Source of the DNA: Stomorhina lunata
Taxonomy: Eukaryota > Arthropoda > Insecta > Diptera > Rhiniidae
Reading direction: 5' to 3'
Length of the DNA stretch: 64,000 nucleotides
NCBI GenBank assembly: GCA_933228675.1
Contig: OW121743.1
Location: 49,944,422-50,008,421, forward strand
In this document: one piece after another, positions 1 to 14,445 of the stretch
Layout of the letters: each line of letters starts with the position of its first letter
Numbering within the stretch: the stretch's first letter is position 1
Notes under the pieces: generated by a model
Told to the model about the DNA's origin: nothing
Seen by the model: only the letters and a program-made list of their open reading frames with translations
Database searches by the model: none
Translations under genes and position numbers: made by a program

Positions 1-678
1 GTTTTATGTAAATTTTTTTCAGAAAAAATTAGCTAACAAACATTTTTCTAAAGAAAAGTTTTTATAACTAAAATTTTGTATTAACTTAAATTTTTTCTTT
101 AGAAAATATCCTGTTAAGTCCACAATATGATCAGACCTCACAATTGTCGGTAGTACAACGTTTGAAGCAGTTATTCAGGAATAGGTAAAAAATAATTTTT
201 AAAGGAGCACATTAAATTTATTTTTAACAAAATTTTAAATTTTCCAGAAGGCTCTATGTCAACCAGCTTTTAGTGACGTGTACCCAGTTTAAACAGCCCT
301 AATATTTTAGTTTTTATCTGAATATGAAATTATTAAATACATTTTTTACAACTTAAACTGTTTAATAATATTGTTTTACTACAAAAGATATTTTGGTCAC
401 CTGTGATCGATATATACATTAAGACTGACTACTCACCTGTGACCGATATATACATCACCGTTGATAAGTAAAAACTATTAGAGTGAGCGGTTCGGATATA
501 CATATATAGAGCCAGAATAATACATGCATAAGAAAGAGAAGCAAAATCACATGCATACAAAAGTTTCGGTCAGCTTTTTCATATTTGCCTTAATAAAATG
601 ATAGAAACTGCTGACTGACATATTAGTCAGCACTACCAGTCAGTTGATCGGTCAAATGACTGGTCATGTTCTTGTAGG
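1..678. other. AT-rich non-coding stretch, no gene seen
   Basis: No open frame of note on either strand. Near the start are short runs of the type TTTTTCT-AAAGAAAA that distantly resemble the monomer of the minisatellite at 24.15-28.1 kb. Nothing else is recognisable. Confidence 0.5.
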
Positions 679-4380
<3,702 letters not shown>

Positions 4381-6180
4381 TATAGTGGGATGAAACACAA
4401 AAAGTTTAATTTGTAGACTTATTTTGCAAATTTCAATATATCGTCGGCTTTATATGCAAGTTATCTAACTCATTTCATTAAATTTTTTTACAAAAAATTT
4501 CTATGGGAGCATTTAGCAGTTTTCTTATCAAAGATTCAAATTTAAGAAAAACTGCATGCTCTTCAACAAGGCGTATCTATCTTTATCACACGACATGAAA
4601 AACTCAATTCATTTAAAAAGTTGAATTATTTTCATAACTAAATTTAGCCAAAAAATCCAAATTAAATAATAAACCACAGTAAAAATATTTAAATTGTCCA
4701 TCCAACAATCTGTAATACAAATGGCCTTCCTTTTTTTATGTTATGCCTCAAAGTATGCTAAAATATTTAATAATTCACATATTTTTTCGCATCCTTGTTG
4801 TAACACATTGGGGCAGGGACAATATAAACAGCATGTGGTAAAAGCACAAATCGATTGAAGAGTGTGTGTGTGTGAAAGTAAGTACATATATATTTTTTTA
4901 TATGTATGTGTATTTGAGTGTAGTGTAAATATGCATGTGTCATTGTTTTTCATGCATATTTACTGCACTTTTTCATCATATTTATTTTATGTTTTTATTA
5001 TAAATTTTACTGAAAAAAGGGTTGTAATATTTTTTTTATTTTGCTTTTAGTTTTTACAATAAACAAGTATTTCGTATATGAGAGTTTTCAAGTATTTAAA
5101 AAAAGAAAATTCTGTGATATAAAAAATTATAATTTAGTCTTTGGTTAGAAAAATACGTGTATAGAGATATAGGCTAAAAGAAAGACGGAAAGACTTATAT
5201 TATTTAATCGATTTAGAAAGTGATTATGATCGTTCTATTTTAGTTAAGAAGTTATAGTACAAATTTGTTAATGATATTTTTAGGAATTTTCCAAAATCGA
5301 AATTGTAGAAAATTTATTAAAATTTGAATTCAACTTTGAGAGACTTAAAATTTTTTGACAAAACCCCATATTCGTTACTATTCAATATTTATATGCGTTC
5401 ATGTTTTACAACATAATAAATGTTGAAATATTTTATTCACATTTTTTTCATTTTTGTGTACAATTTTTTTCTCATATTAATAAATATCTCCTTTTTTTGT
5501 GTTCATTTTTTTTACCACTCTTTTCACTATATATTTCGTTGCTTTTTTCGCCTCAATACATGTATCGAGATACAGACAATTTGTTGTAAATTTTTATGTT
5601 TTTGCGTTTTTCAATATATTTACTTTATTTTTTCATAAAAAAGACGAAATTTAATTTACAAAATGTTTGAATTTTATTTCAATTTGAAATATGTTACTTT
5701 TAGTTTTTATTTGTAGAAAATAACAAATTTACTGACAGTTTTTAAAACGACAATTTTATGGAAAAAAGATTTACAAAAAAATAAATAACAGTACAATTAT
5801 TTAATACGTAAGTAATTACAGATTTATTGTATTGTTATTTCCGGCAACAACAATTTATTTTTTTGCTAATAATTTTGTGGTTTTTAAAATAATGGCATTA
5901 GTCTAATTGTTTAATAAATTTGTATAATTATTTCATCTTTTTACCATGGGGTTTTTTTGCACTACAAAGGTTGAATAAAAATATTAATACTGGCATAAAA
6001 TAATCAATTTTATGAATTTTTTATCGAATTTAGCTACAAATAATAAAAAAAACTAAATTTTGACCTTTGACCTGGGAAAAGAAAGGTTAAGCTCATAATA
6101 CTAAACGATGCAATAATATTCATAAATAACTAATATTAAACAGAAATAAAATTTAACAAGAATCCACTGTGTGTCTGTGA
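4381..6180. other. AT-rich intergenic stretch, no gene seen
   Basis: Very AT-rich sequence with a short (TG)n at 4861-4873 and poly-T/poly-A runs. The open frames of 60-72 codons are dominated by Phe/Leu/Ile from T-runs and have no recognisable domain. No RNA gene was seen. Confidence 0.5.
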
Positions 6181-6197
6181 ATCTGTGTCTGTCTGAC

Positions 6198-6254
<57 letters not shown>

Positions 6255-7504
6255 GCCTGTCTGCCTGTCTGCCTGTCTGTCTGTCTGTCTATCTGTCTGT
6301 TGTCGGCACGATAAAACCTTAATGAAATTTTGTATAAATATTCTTCATTTGGTATTGAAACCGGTCAAAATCGGTTCACATTTGACCATGGCTCCCGTAT
6401 AACCTCGTCTAGGCTAATCGCTTATTTACTAATAAATGACAAATTATAATAGCTATGATGATAAAATTTGGTATATTGAAGTTTTACATAAGTTCTAGGC
6501 AGCATATAAAATTTCATCAAAATCGGTTCACATTTAGCCATAGCTCCCACATAAAAAACTTACGGAAACAGCCTAAATTACACCTGAAATTCACTTAAAT
6601 GCCAATAAATGAAAAACTGTAATAGCTTTGGCCACTAAGTTTAGCACAAAGAAGTCTATATGAATGCCAGCCAGTGTGCAAAATTTTTTCACAAACGGTC
6701 ACCGTTTGACCATAGCTCCCATATAAAAAACTTACAGAAACACAAAAATACATAAAGAAAAGGGGGTTTATGTCCGTCTGTCCGTCAGATAAAAGCGCTA
6801 TAGCGCCTTAACTAAAAAGACTACAGCAACAAAATTCAATAAAAGGAAGTCTTATGTGAGTGCCAGACAGTGTTCAAAATTTTGTTACAATCGGTTACTA
6901 TTTGACCATAGCTCCCATATAAAAAACTTACAGAAACACAAAAATACAAAAAGAAAAGGGGTTTATGTCCATCTATCCGTCAGATAAAAGCGCGATAGCG
7001 CCTTAAGGAAAAGAGCTAGAGAAACAAAATTTTACAAAAATATTTTCGATATCTTTAAAAAGTTGTGTATTGAAAATGTTCGAAATCAGCTCCCATATAA
7101 CCCAGCCCCAGGAAACACATGAATGCTGATAAATTGAGTACAATTGTAATAGCTATAACGACTTAATTTAGAGTAGGGAAGTTTTATGCAACTATTGGTC
7201 AGCATATCAAATTTTATGGGAATCGGTCCATATTTGACTATAGCTTTCATATAAAAAACACTCCCGGAAACCAAAAAATATTTAGCAAGGACCAGTTAGA
7301 AGCTATTAAATTAGAAACTGTGATAGCTATTGCCACTAAATTATGCGAAAATATGCTTTATACAAATACCAGCCAGTGCGTAAAATTTTGTTACAATCGG
7401 TGAACATTTGGCTTTAATTCTTATATATATATTACATCCCCTTTTTATACCCACCATCAAAAAGAATGGGGGGTATATTCCGTTTGTAATTTCCTTAATA
7501 TTGG
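6181..7504 (-). repeat. Hairpin/(GTCT)n repeat family, block R2
   Basis: Reverse-orientation partner of block R1. It opens with a (CTGT)n tract (6187-6302), then carries the same modules as reverse complements (ATTTGACCATAGCTCCCATATAA, many copies). Near 7449 it passes into TATACCCACCATCAAAAAGA and a partial second module start. The facing arrangement with R1 gives long imperfect inverted repeats over 1-7.5 kb. Confidence 0.65.
6187..6302. repeat. (CTGT)n microsatellite in block R2
   Basis: About 116 bp of CTGT units with a few CTGCCTGT and CTATCTGT variants, at the homologous position to the other (GTCT)n tracts. Confidence 0.9.
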
Positions 7505-7650
7505 TCATTACTTTTGTGCAATTGGTAAGTACTTGCCTCCAATGACATCCCCATGTTAATGTAATGACTTAAACAGTGAATGTGTAAGTAGTTCGTGTTC
7601 AATAGTTTAGCTGTTTAACTCATTACTTGGTAATGAAAAGTTTTGCTGGG
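7505..7650 (-). mobile_element. End fragment of the CCCAG MITE
   Basis: About 146 bp that match one terminal arm of the full MITE (compare 35816-35962). It runs from TCATTACTTTTGTGCAATTG to the terminus TTTTGCTGGG. The inner side is broken against the hairpin repeat at about 7505. The outer terminus abuts TATTTAATCTTCAGTG, internal sequence of the AAGGTACGG element, so this is a second MITE insertion into the same host element whose other side is lost. Confidence 0.7.
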
Positions 7651-8023
7651 TATTTAATCTTCAGTGTGACCATAAATAAAATTTGTTTCTTTGTTTATAC
7701 TTTGAACGTATTTTTTCTGTATTTTATCAAATAAAAATCGTCCAATAAATGTGCAAGTGTGACCACAATTTTTTTATTATATTCCCAGTAAAACTTTTCA
7801 TTACCAAATAATGAGTTAAACTATTGAACACGAACTACTTACTCATTGGCTGTTTAAGTCATTACATTAACATGGGGATGTCATTGGGGGCAAGTACTTA
7901 CCAATTGCAGAAATGTAATGACTTGTGTAAGCAATTTGGAAGCAACAACAACAACAGCAACAACTTTTTTGTTGTTGTTTTATTAAAAACATATATTTTT
8001 AATCGAAATACAAAATTTTTTTT

Positions 8024-8097
8024 ATGATCCCATGGGGGCTCGAACCCAGACCCTCCGACTGCTAGGCAGAGACTCTTCCACTGAGCTACTTCATATG
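8024..8097 (-). other. tRNA-like segment (pol III A and B boxes) inside MITE copy 1
   Basis: On the minus strand there is an A box TAGCTCAGTGG (8078-8088) and a B box GGTTCGAGCC (8037-8046) at normal spacing. The anticodon-arm region contains CTAGCAG, so an AGC (Ala) anticodon would be read. The acceptor stem does not pair and the T stem is only partly paired, so this is tRNA-derived and unlikely to be a working tRNA gene. It could serve as an internal pol III promoter. Confidence 0.7.
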
Positions 8098-8316
8098 TTG
8101 AAAACTTAGCAGCTTATAATTAATATAAACAATTTTTATTTTTAGATCCAAAATCATGTGAAAATAACTTTGTTTTCCCCGCTTTTTTTTTGCTTTGTAG
8201 TAATTTTTGGAAAAATATTTTTATACGATTTTTTGTAATTATTTTAAAACTTTTTTAAAATTATTTTTAAACTTAAACAATTTAAATCTTCTTTTTTGTA
8301 TAAGTTTTAACATAAG

Positions 8317-8785
8317 ATTGACTCTTACTTACTTAAATGTTACAACCTGTTAAGGTCAAAGTCCGAGCATATTTTAGAATTCCATGGATTTCGATCTTGT
8401 GCGAATATTCTCCAATTTTATAGGCCAAGCTTTGAAAAATGTTCCTCTACTTGGTCTTTCTATCGAAGTTTCGGACATCCTCCTCTAACATTAGGTAGTG
8501 GGACATTTCAATTCTAATTTTATCCTCTTCATTGTATTTTTTTTTCAAGAGAGTGTTACTAGCCCGTAATCCTAATCCATTTTTATCGATCTTATGGGAC
8601 AACTCTCGGAACATGTTAACTCACAATATTAATGGGTGTTAAACTAGCTCCCCGGGTGATACCATGAGGAGGTGTGTGTCCACAGTTGAGATGAAGGATG
8701 ACCCAGATAAGTTGGGCTTACCAAGTTAAGACCAATTAGAATCGTGTTTGGTATTCAACATCCCCTACATAATCAAAATTGACTC
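8317..8785 (-). mobile_element. LINE-derived 453-bp insert in MITE copy 1, with 8-bp target duplication
   Basis: The insert 8325-8777 is flanked by ATTGACTC at 8317-8324 and 8778-8785. On the minus strand its 3' half matches the C-terminal coding end and 3' tail of the LINE at 62.4-62.7 kb (RPKLR, KDQVEE) and finishes with TAAGTAAGTAAG-type repeats. Its 5' half matches 38716-38900. It is therefore a LINE that kept both ends and lost its middle, or a SINE-like derivative, inserted by target-primed reverse transcription. Confidence 0.7.
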
Positions 8786-9142
8786 ATGATGGTATTTTTT
8801 CATTAACGTGAGTTAGTTTTACAAATTTTTTTTACAGAAGATAATATTTAAGTTCTTAAAATTCAAAAATCATTTAAAAAGAATCTTTTAATAAAAAAAA
8901 AACTAAAAAAAATTGTTACCCTTGGTGGGATTTGAACCGGGGCCATTCAGTTTAAATTACCATCTTAATTACAAATAAGTACTTCTGTAATAACTTATTA
9001 TTTATTCGGATGGTATGTTGTAGTCGTTACAAGGTAACCAGTTATCAGAGTACTTGCCATTACCAAAGTTTTGCTGGGTTGTTTTGACAATATTTTACCA
9101 AAAATATTTGATTTAAATGTTTAATGAGTCTGACCGTACCTT

Positions 9143-10480
9143 AAGTTTAAAAACAATTTTCTGATAGATATATTTTAAATGCAATACAATATTCTCTTAT
9201 TAAAGATTCTTTTAATAATGTATACCTCATTAGACTTAAATATTAAGCAATTTTCAAGCCAACCAATCAGACTTTTTTTCAGAATAGTCTCATTACCAAG
9301 TTTTTCTTTAGTTAACATTTTGCACTTCAATCAAAATCAATAATTGTGTAAAAAGTACTATATTTCTCTTATTTCCTCATTTAGTAAATAAAAAGTTTTT
9401 ATTTATTTTTTTTTTTCAAATTGTAAAATTTCTTATTGACATAAGAAACTTTTTTTTTATCCAAACATTTTCTTAAGCCCCGGTGACCCTTTCGTTTCCT
9501 TTTTAAGTCAAATTTATATTTAAATAAAATCATTTCGTTTTTTAAAAACCTTCTTTTGCTGCTGGTTGTAAATATTTATGCATAATTTTCATAACTTTAT
9601 GCAATTAGCCCGGCCTTAAAGATTTCATGCTTTAGATTTTCCCTTCATTATAATCTCTCTGAAGCCTTACGCCGCTTGTTATAAGTTCAGTTTGGTAATA
9701 ATGTTTGCCAACCACCTCAATTTTCCTTTTCTGATTATTGGTTAAATTACGGCAATGAGGAGCAACGAGGAAACGTATAAACTGCTGAAGGAAAATTAAA
9801 AGTTTTTCTTATCGTTTTTGCTTTTCATATTTGTTTTTTTTTTTGCCTGAGTTTCTACAATCACATTAATTTAATGCAAAGTGCAAACATGGCCACGAAA
9901 GTGTTCAAGCGCAAATGAAGTGCATTCTGTAGTTTTTTCGGTAGACTCTTTGCCATCTTAAAAGTTTTTGATTCACTTGTATACGCTGCACAGTGTCGTG
10001 TAAGTGGAGGAAATACTAAAACCTGAGACTTAAAAGTAAACTTTTAAGTTAATCCATACAAAAACATTTTTAGACCTAAATACATTTTTTTCTCACTTTA
10101 TACAGAATAATGACACTGTTCTCTTTTTTCTTAGCAAGAGTTAGTGACAAGTTTGTCTTTTGAGTTGCAATGAATGTAACCTTGGGAAATTCAAGAGGAA
10201 CTGGTAAAACTTTTCCAAATAAATTCTTTCTAATAACTCTTTGCTTTTCTGTTGCTTATAGCAGCAATTTTTTTTTGTCATGTTGCTATCGCTTACTCAA
10301 GCATGTCCGGATTTATGATAATGTTCATTAAAGATTTTGTTTAAATTCACATTGGCCATGAAAAAAACTATGAGCAGGTGAGTTTTCTTAGCTTTGGAAG
10401 TCACGATTTTTAAAGGTTGATAAACACTTGTATATTGTCAGCAAATTTCTAAAGCAAGGGTGCCCAAAAGTTTCTTATGT
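9143..10480. other. Non-coding stretch, no gene seen
   Basis: Moderately AT-rich sequence without long open frames, repeat modules shared with the rest of the window, or RNA-gene motifs. It may be single-copy intergenic or intronic DNA. I cannot tell which. Confidence 0.4.
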
Positions 10481-11411
10481 AAGAAATGTACAGCCTTTAA
10501 CTAAGCGCTTCTACAAAAACAAATGAATACCAGCCGCATAGGGCTTGGGCACCCCAATCATCGTCATAATGTTGTTGCATAGATTAGGCACCTCCAAAAT
10601 CCTTGCGCCAGCTGCCGTAGCAGGCGGATTTCTCGCATGATTACCCCTTGTAGTAGTATATTCTTAAATGTTGTTTTCTTTCATGCTGAAAACTACAACA
10701 GTGCTTAGTCAGTGGATGATGAGTCCAAAGACATCAATTTATTTAGCGAGTCGCTTGATCCGAGACAGACGGCTGCTTGCAGCCGCAACTAACATGTTAA
10801 ACAGACGCGTCGGTCGCTTCGCGCCGCTTCATTTTCGTACTTTACCAAGTACAATTTTCTTAGACCCTTAGATCAAATACATTGGAATGACTCTAAGATA
10901 ACTCTCTCTCATATTAGCCCTGACATAGAATTCCACACGGGTTGATTTCCGCATCTTCAACTAGGTTGCTCAGGTTACCAGAATGTACCATGAGGAGGTT
11001 AGAGTAGGAATTGAATACAGTTTTTACCTGATAGCTTGAGACGTCAGGCAACTATTGTATAACGCTACATCCCTCTGAAAAGGATAGATTAGAAACACAT
11101 ATGTTTGATAGATCAGATAGATTATGCACTAAAGAGGCACAAAGATAAATAGCCCTTAGTACTAATCATCTTACTCAACTATATTAAGACAGCTACTATT
11201 TATAGGGAACAGGTGTCGTGGCAACAGATGTCGTGAAGACACTAGATAGAGATTTTATCGCGGCCAGCTAATTTGCTTCCATATATAAAGCCGATTTCTC
11301 GGTTTAAAGAATACTACAGATATCAGGGAGTTTGAAACAGTATTGTTTTTCTAATATAGGGATAAGAAAGCCCTTCCTCCCATTCCCTTCTTCGACTTAA
11401 ATACGTGTGAG
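10481..11411 (-). pseudogene. Decayed LINE remnant (RNase H-type LINE-A), upstream piece
   Basis: The segment 11100-11411 aligns by eye with 14170-14420 and 14545-14770. Shared phrases include GATGTCGTGAA, AGAATACTACAGA, TCAG-AGTTTGAAA and GAAAGCCC. The 14-kb copies read as RNase H on the minus strand, so this is taken as the same remnant. 10481-11100 holds further GC-richer sequence with no intact frame. The 67-codon plus-strand frame at 10668-10871 has no recognisable domain. Confidence 0.4.
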
Positions 11412-11425
11412 TTAGGGTCTTCAGA
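11412..11425. repeat. Target-site duplication of LINE-B, left copy
   Basis: TTAGGGTCTTCAGA, repeated exactly at 13996-14009. The parallel copy near 14405-14420 (ATAGGATCTCCAGAGATAGT) shows the host sequence without an insertion. Confidence 0.85.
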
Positions 11426-12266
11426 ACGCACAAGTGTCATCGATACGCGCCTACAAACCTTTACAAACAAATGCTTGCGGCAAATCTTTAATATATGGTG
11501 GCCAATTCGCATAAGAAATGAAGATCTACTAAACTCTACAAACCAAATACCTTCTTCTGTAGAGATATGTCAACGGCAATTGCGGTGGATAGGCCACACA
11601 CTACGAAGTCCAAATACCAACATTGCTCAACAAGCGCTTCGTTGGAATCCACAAGGAAGCGGCCGTCGCACTATGGTATTTCTGCTGCAAAAAAGGCATT
11701 TTTTGACTATCACTTTTCAAAAATCTAATAATGCCATTTGATAGAGAAGAATCTGGCAATGAAAAATCTATATTTTTTTCCTAAGATATATATACATATA
11801 TATAAAAAAAATCGGTTGAAGTCAGCTAAATGTTGTGAAACAACAATTTATGGTAAAATTATTGAAATTTAAAGGCTTATAAATCGAAGATATTTCAAGT
11901 GGAAAAATGTAGGTGTGAATTTTATTGAAGTCTGAGATCTTGTGTTTGTTTTAAAGAAAAAAAAAGTTTACTGCATACATAGTTTGGGAGATATGAGCGC
12001 ATCAAGATTGTCCTATAAAATTTAACATTGGCAGTTTTCGTTGGAGAAAAAGTCAGTTGGCTCGGTTTACCTCCGTGCTCTTAGTATAATGAAATGAAAG
12101 ACAAAAGGCTTTTCTTTCGAATTAACCAAAAAAAATTTAGCAACTTTTGTCAAACTTTTGGAAAAATCAAAATTTAGTAAAAAAAGTCAGGAATATTGCT
12201 TATAATAAAAAACCATTGCATACCTTCAGGCTTAAGTTTTTAATCAAATTGCAGTTATTAATCCTA

Positions 12267-12890
12267 AAGGTACGGTCAGACTCATTAAACATTTAAATCA
12301 AATATTTTGAGTAAAATATTGTCAAAACAATATAATAAAAAATTTGTGGTCACACTTGCACATTTATTTGACGATTTTTATTTGATAAAATACAGAAAAA
12401 ATATGTTCAAAGTATAAACAAAAAAACAGGTTTTATTTATGGTCACACTGAAGATTAAATATTTTCCCAAAAAATATTTGATCAAATTTTTTCAAAACAA
12501 AATTGTGTATCTGGCAATTTGTTTCTCATATTTGAGTTGTTGTTTCTCAAATTTGATGTTGTTGTTTCTCAAATTTGATGTTGTTGTTTCTCAAATTTGA
12601 TGTTGTTGTTTCTGTTTGAATAGTAAACAATACAAATGCTCAGCTGTTATTTGCCCCTGTTTGATGTTACAAAAATTTTGTAAGATTAAATAATTATTTG
12701 ATCAAAATTTAATAAAATATTTGCTCTTGCGTGGTCACATTAGGAAAATTTTTATTTGCTGGCAAATGATTTTGTTTTGTTCAAATCAACATGTTTCTTG
12801 TTTGAACCTCAAAAATATTTTGTGGTCAGACTACGAGGATCAAATATTTGATAATTTCGATTAAATGTTTAATCAATGTGACCGTAGCTT
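12267..12890 (+). mobile_element. AAGGTACGG inverted-repeat element, copy A (624 bp)
   Basis: The left terminus AAGGTACGGTCAGACT and the inward-read right terminus AAGCTACGGTCACATT are followed on both sides by GATTAAACATTTAA-type sequence. Many TTTGATCAAAT and AAATATTTGAT motifs make the interior highly self-complementary. It has no coding capacity. The target duplication is not resolved. Copy B lies at 7651-9142 in reverse. Confidence 0.75.
12525..12612 (+). repeat. 22-bp tandem repeat
   Basis: About four copies of GTTGTTGTTTCTCAAATTTG plus AT. The first copy carries a CATA variant. It lies inside inverted-repeat element copy A and looks like a recent local expansion. Confidence 0.8.
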
Positions 12891-13144
12891 AACATTAGCT
12901 CTTTTATAACAACAATTTATTAATAATTTATTGACAGCTATTTGGAAAAAGTGCATAAGAAATTAAAAAAAAACAAAACCATATGTTTTAATAAAAAAAT
13001 TAATGTAAAAACAAATAAAATTAAAAAAAATAAAATTGTTCACATAAATAAATCTTGTTATAAAATTTAAAATATAATTATTAAAATGATGTAGTTAAGG
13101 AAATGATAATTAATGAATAAAATATTTAAATATTGGCTTTAACC

Positions 13145-13725
13145 GGATTTCAACCGAAATTGGTAGAACTCTTTTTTAGATCAGAAAGTAAAAGTGTGCC
13201 GAATTTTATCAAATTGTGGGTTATACATTGAAATGTGAAAAAATTGGGGTCCAAGGGAGGTACCTCAAGGAGTCATTGGATTTCAACCAAAATTAGTAGG
13301 GCTTTTTTCAGGATAAAAAAATAGAAGTGTGCCAAATTTTATCAAATTCTATTGAAAATTGGGGTTTATACATTGAGAAGAAAAAATAAGTGAAAAAATG
13401 GGGTCCAAGGGAGGTACCTCAAAGAGTCGTCGGATTTCAACCAAAATTAGTAAGGCTTTTTTCTGGATCAAAAAATAGAAGTGTGCCAAGTTTTATCAAA
13501 TTCTATTGAAAATTGGGGTTTATACATTGAGAAGAAAAATTAAGGAGTCGTCGGATTTCAACCAAAACTAGTGGAGCTCTTTTCTTGGTCAAATAATAGA
13601 GTTATGCCGATTTTCATGAAATTTTGTTGAAAATTGCGGGTTATATATTGAGAAGAAAAATAAGTAAAAAAATGGGGGTCCAAGGGAGGTACCTCAAGGA
13701 GTCGTCGGATTTCAAAGTTTTTTTG
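13145..13725 (+). repeat. Tandem repeat with 121-154 bp units inside the Transib-like element
   Basis: Units begin with GGATTTCAA at 13145, 13278, 13432, 13553 and 13707, so spacings are 133, 154, 121 and 154 bp. Shared phrases are AGTGTGCCAAATTTTATCAA, GGGGTTTATACATTGAGAAG and GGGTCCAAGGGAGGTACCTC. The length differences come from internal deletions, for example loss of the GGGTCCAAGGGAGGTACCTC part between 13540 and 13550. Subterminal arrays of this sort are common in non-autonomous DNA elements. Confidence 0.8.
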
Positions 13726-13995
13726 AATTTTTCTTATCTATATAAAACTAAATAAGTGTGCCAAATTTCATCGTTGTAGGATAACTCCTTCTATTTTTTG
13801 CAGTTAGATGTATGAAGAAATCTCACTGTGCGTCGTGTTGGTGCACCTGCTAGAACGTGGAGAAGGTCAATTGATGTGGAGTTACAAGCAGCAAACATGG
13901 AATGACGTATGCCTAACATCTCGCAACAGAGTTCGATATAAAAGGATGGTTGAGGCCCTATGCTCCACTGGGAGTCAAGGATAACAGAAGAAGAA

Positions 13996-14445
13996 TTAGG
14001 GTCTTCAGAGATATTCATAGTAAAGCAATCCAATACATCAACATCTCCCAGACCATGGAGAGCACCAAATTTTACAAGTTCATCCGCAGTACTGTAACAA
14101 GGTACGTTATTATGACTAAGTACCTAAAAGAGCTTAATATTGCAATGTCTTGCCATCGCATTAAGATATTGTCGGCATTCTCAAGAACTGATGTCGTAAA
14201 GGCACTAAATATTAATTTTATGGCGGCTTGACTGTCAATATAAAAGCGAATATATTCTGTCATATATTCTGTGGAATTTTAGTTGTTTTGCTGACTTGTA
14301 TATGGCCGATATTTATTCCTGAAGAATACTACAGAAATCAGATAGTTTGAAAAAGATTTGCTTTCCTAACAGAGTGATGAGAAAGCCCTCCCTGAAACCC
14401 ATCATCAGTGGAGATAGGATCTCCAGAGATAGTCACACTAAAAAA
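13996..14445 (-). pseudogene. LINE-A RNase H remnant, copy 2
   Basis: On the minus strand, 14263 down to 14072 reads TEYIRFYIDSQAAIK and continues degenerately. The YIDSQAAIK stretch is the hallmark of the RNase H domain found after the RT in I/R1/Jockey-type LINEs. There is no continuous frame beyond 63 codons. The first 14 bp double as the LINE-B target duplication. The next degenerate copy follows directly downstream. Confidence 0.65.

Larger units (their letters stand above)
7784..9078 (+). mobile_element. CCCAG MITE, full-length copy 1 (2-bp target duplication TT)
   Basis: Termini are CCCAGTAAAACTTTTCATTA on the left and, read inward from the right, CCCAGCAAAACTTTGGTAAT, giving 14-bp near-perfect inverted repeats. 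The flanking dinucleotide is TT on both sides (7782-7783, 9079-9080). The uninterrupted sequence at the related element (reverse of about 12305-12330) reads ATTATATTGTTTTGAC, which proves a 2-bp duplication. Inside are a tRNA-like segment, a 453-bp LINE-derived insert with its own target duplication, and a second B-box-like motif near 8933. No transposase is present, so it is non-autonomous. The superfamily is unassigned; TA-specific families are excluded by the TT duplication. The opposite-facing copy 2 is at 34656-35962. Confidence 0.85.
7651..9142 (-). mobile_element. AAGGTACGG inverted-repeat element, copy B, interrupted
   Basis: Two pieces, 7651-7783 and 9081-9142, read as the reverse complement of 12267-12470. 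Together they restore a continuous sequence across the MITE at 7784-9078. The right end GACCGTACCTT is the terminal inverted repeat of this family. Non-autonomous; no coding region. The other end was lost at 7651. Confidence 0.75.
11669..13830. mobile_element. Transib-like non-autonomous DNA transposon (2162 bp)
   Basis: The left end is CACTATGGTATTTCT and the right end read inward is CACAGTGAGATTTCT, identical at 11 of 15 positions. The flanking direct repeat CGTCG (11664-11668, 13831-13835) is five bases and GC-rich, and the LINE copy at 60461-60480 shows the site without insertion. Family knowledge: Transib elements have CACWRTG-like termini and 5-bp GC-rich duplications, and their transposase is related to RAG1. 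Both ends carry GCAAAAAA, 11 nt inside the left heptamer (11687-11694) and 22 nt inside the right one (13795-13802, minus strand), as in 12/23 recombination signals. There is no RAG1-like open frame. The interior holds another inverted-repeat element and a tandem repeat. Confidence 0.75.
11426..13995 (+). mobile_element. LINE-B, 5'-truncated copy interrupted by a DNA element
   Basis: Coding pieces are 11426-11668 and 13836-13995, which join across the Transib-like element. The protein is the C-terminal part downstream of the reverse transcriptase. Visible motifs are TNKCLRQIFNIWW, an IR-NEDLL stretch and QRQLRWIGHTLR-SPN, as in the end of many insect endonuclease/RT LINE proteins. The second copy at 59.2-60.6 kb has the same order without the insertion. 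The 3' end is GATAACAGAAGAAGAA just before the right target duplication. The endonuclease and catalytic RT domains are absent through 5' truncation, which is typical of target-primed insertion. The copy is not functional. Confidence 0.8.

Noticed and set aside
8024..8097. Functional tRNA-Ala gene
   Set aside because: A and B boxes are good, but the acceptor stem does not pair and the T stem is defective. It lies inside a MITE present in two copies.
11475..11741. A complete small protein at 11475-11741
   Set aside because: The first two thirds are the LINE-B C-terminal region; the rest runs into the left end of the Transib-like element.
12267..12890. TA or TTAA duplication for the AAGGTACGG element
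   Set aside because: The flanks (CCTA on the left, AACA on the right) do not agree and copy B has lost one end, so the duplication cannot be stated.
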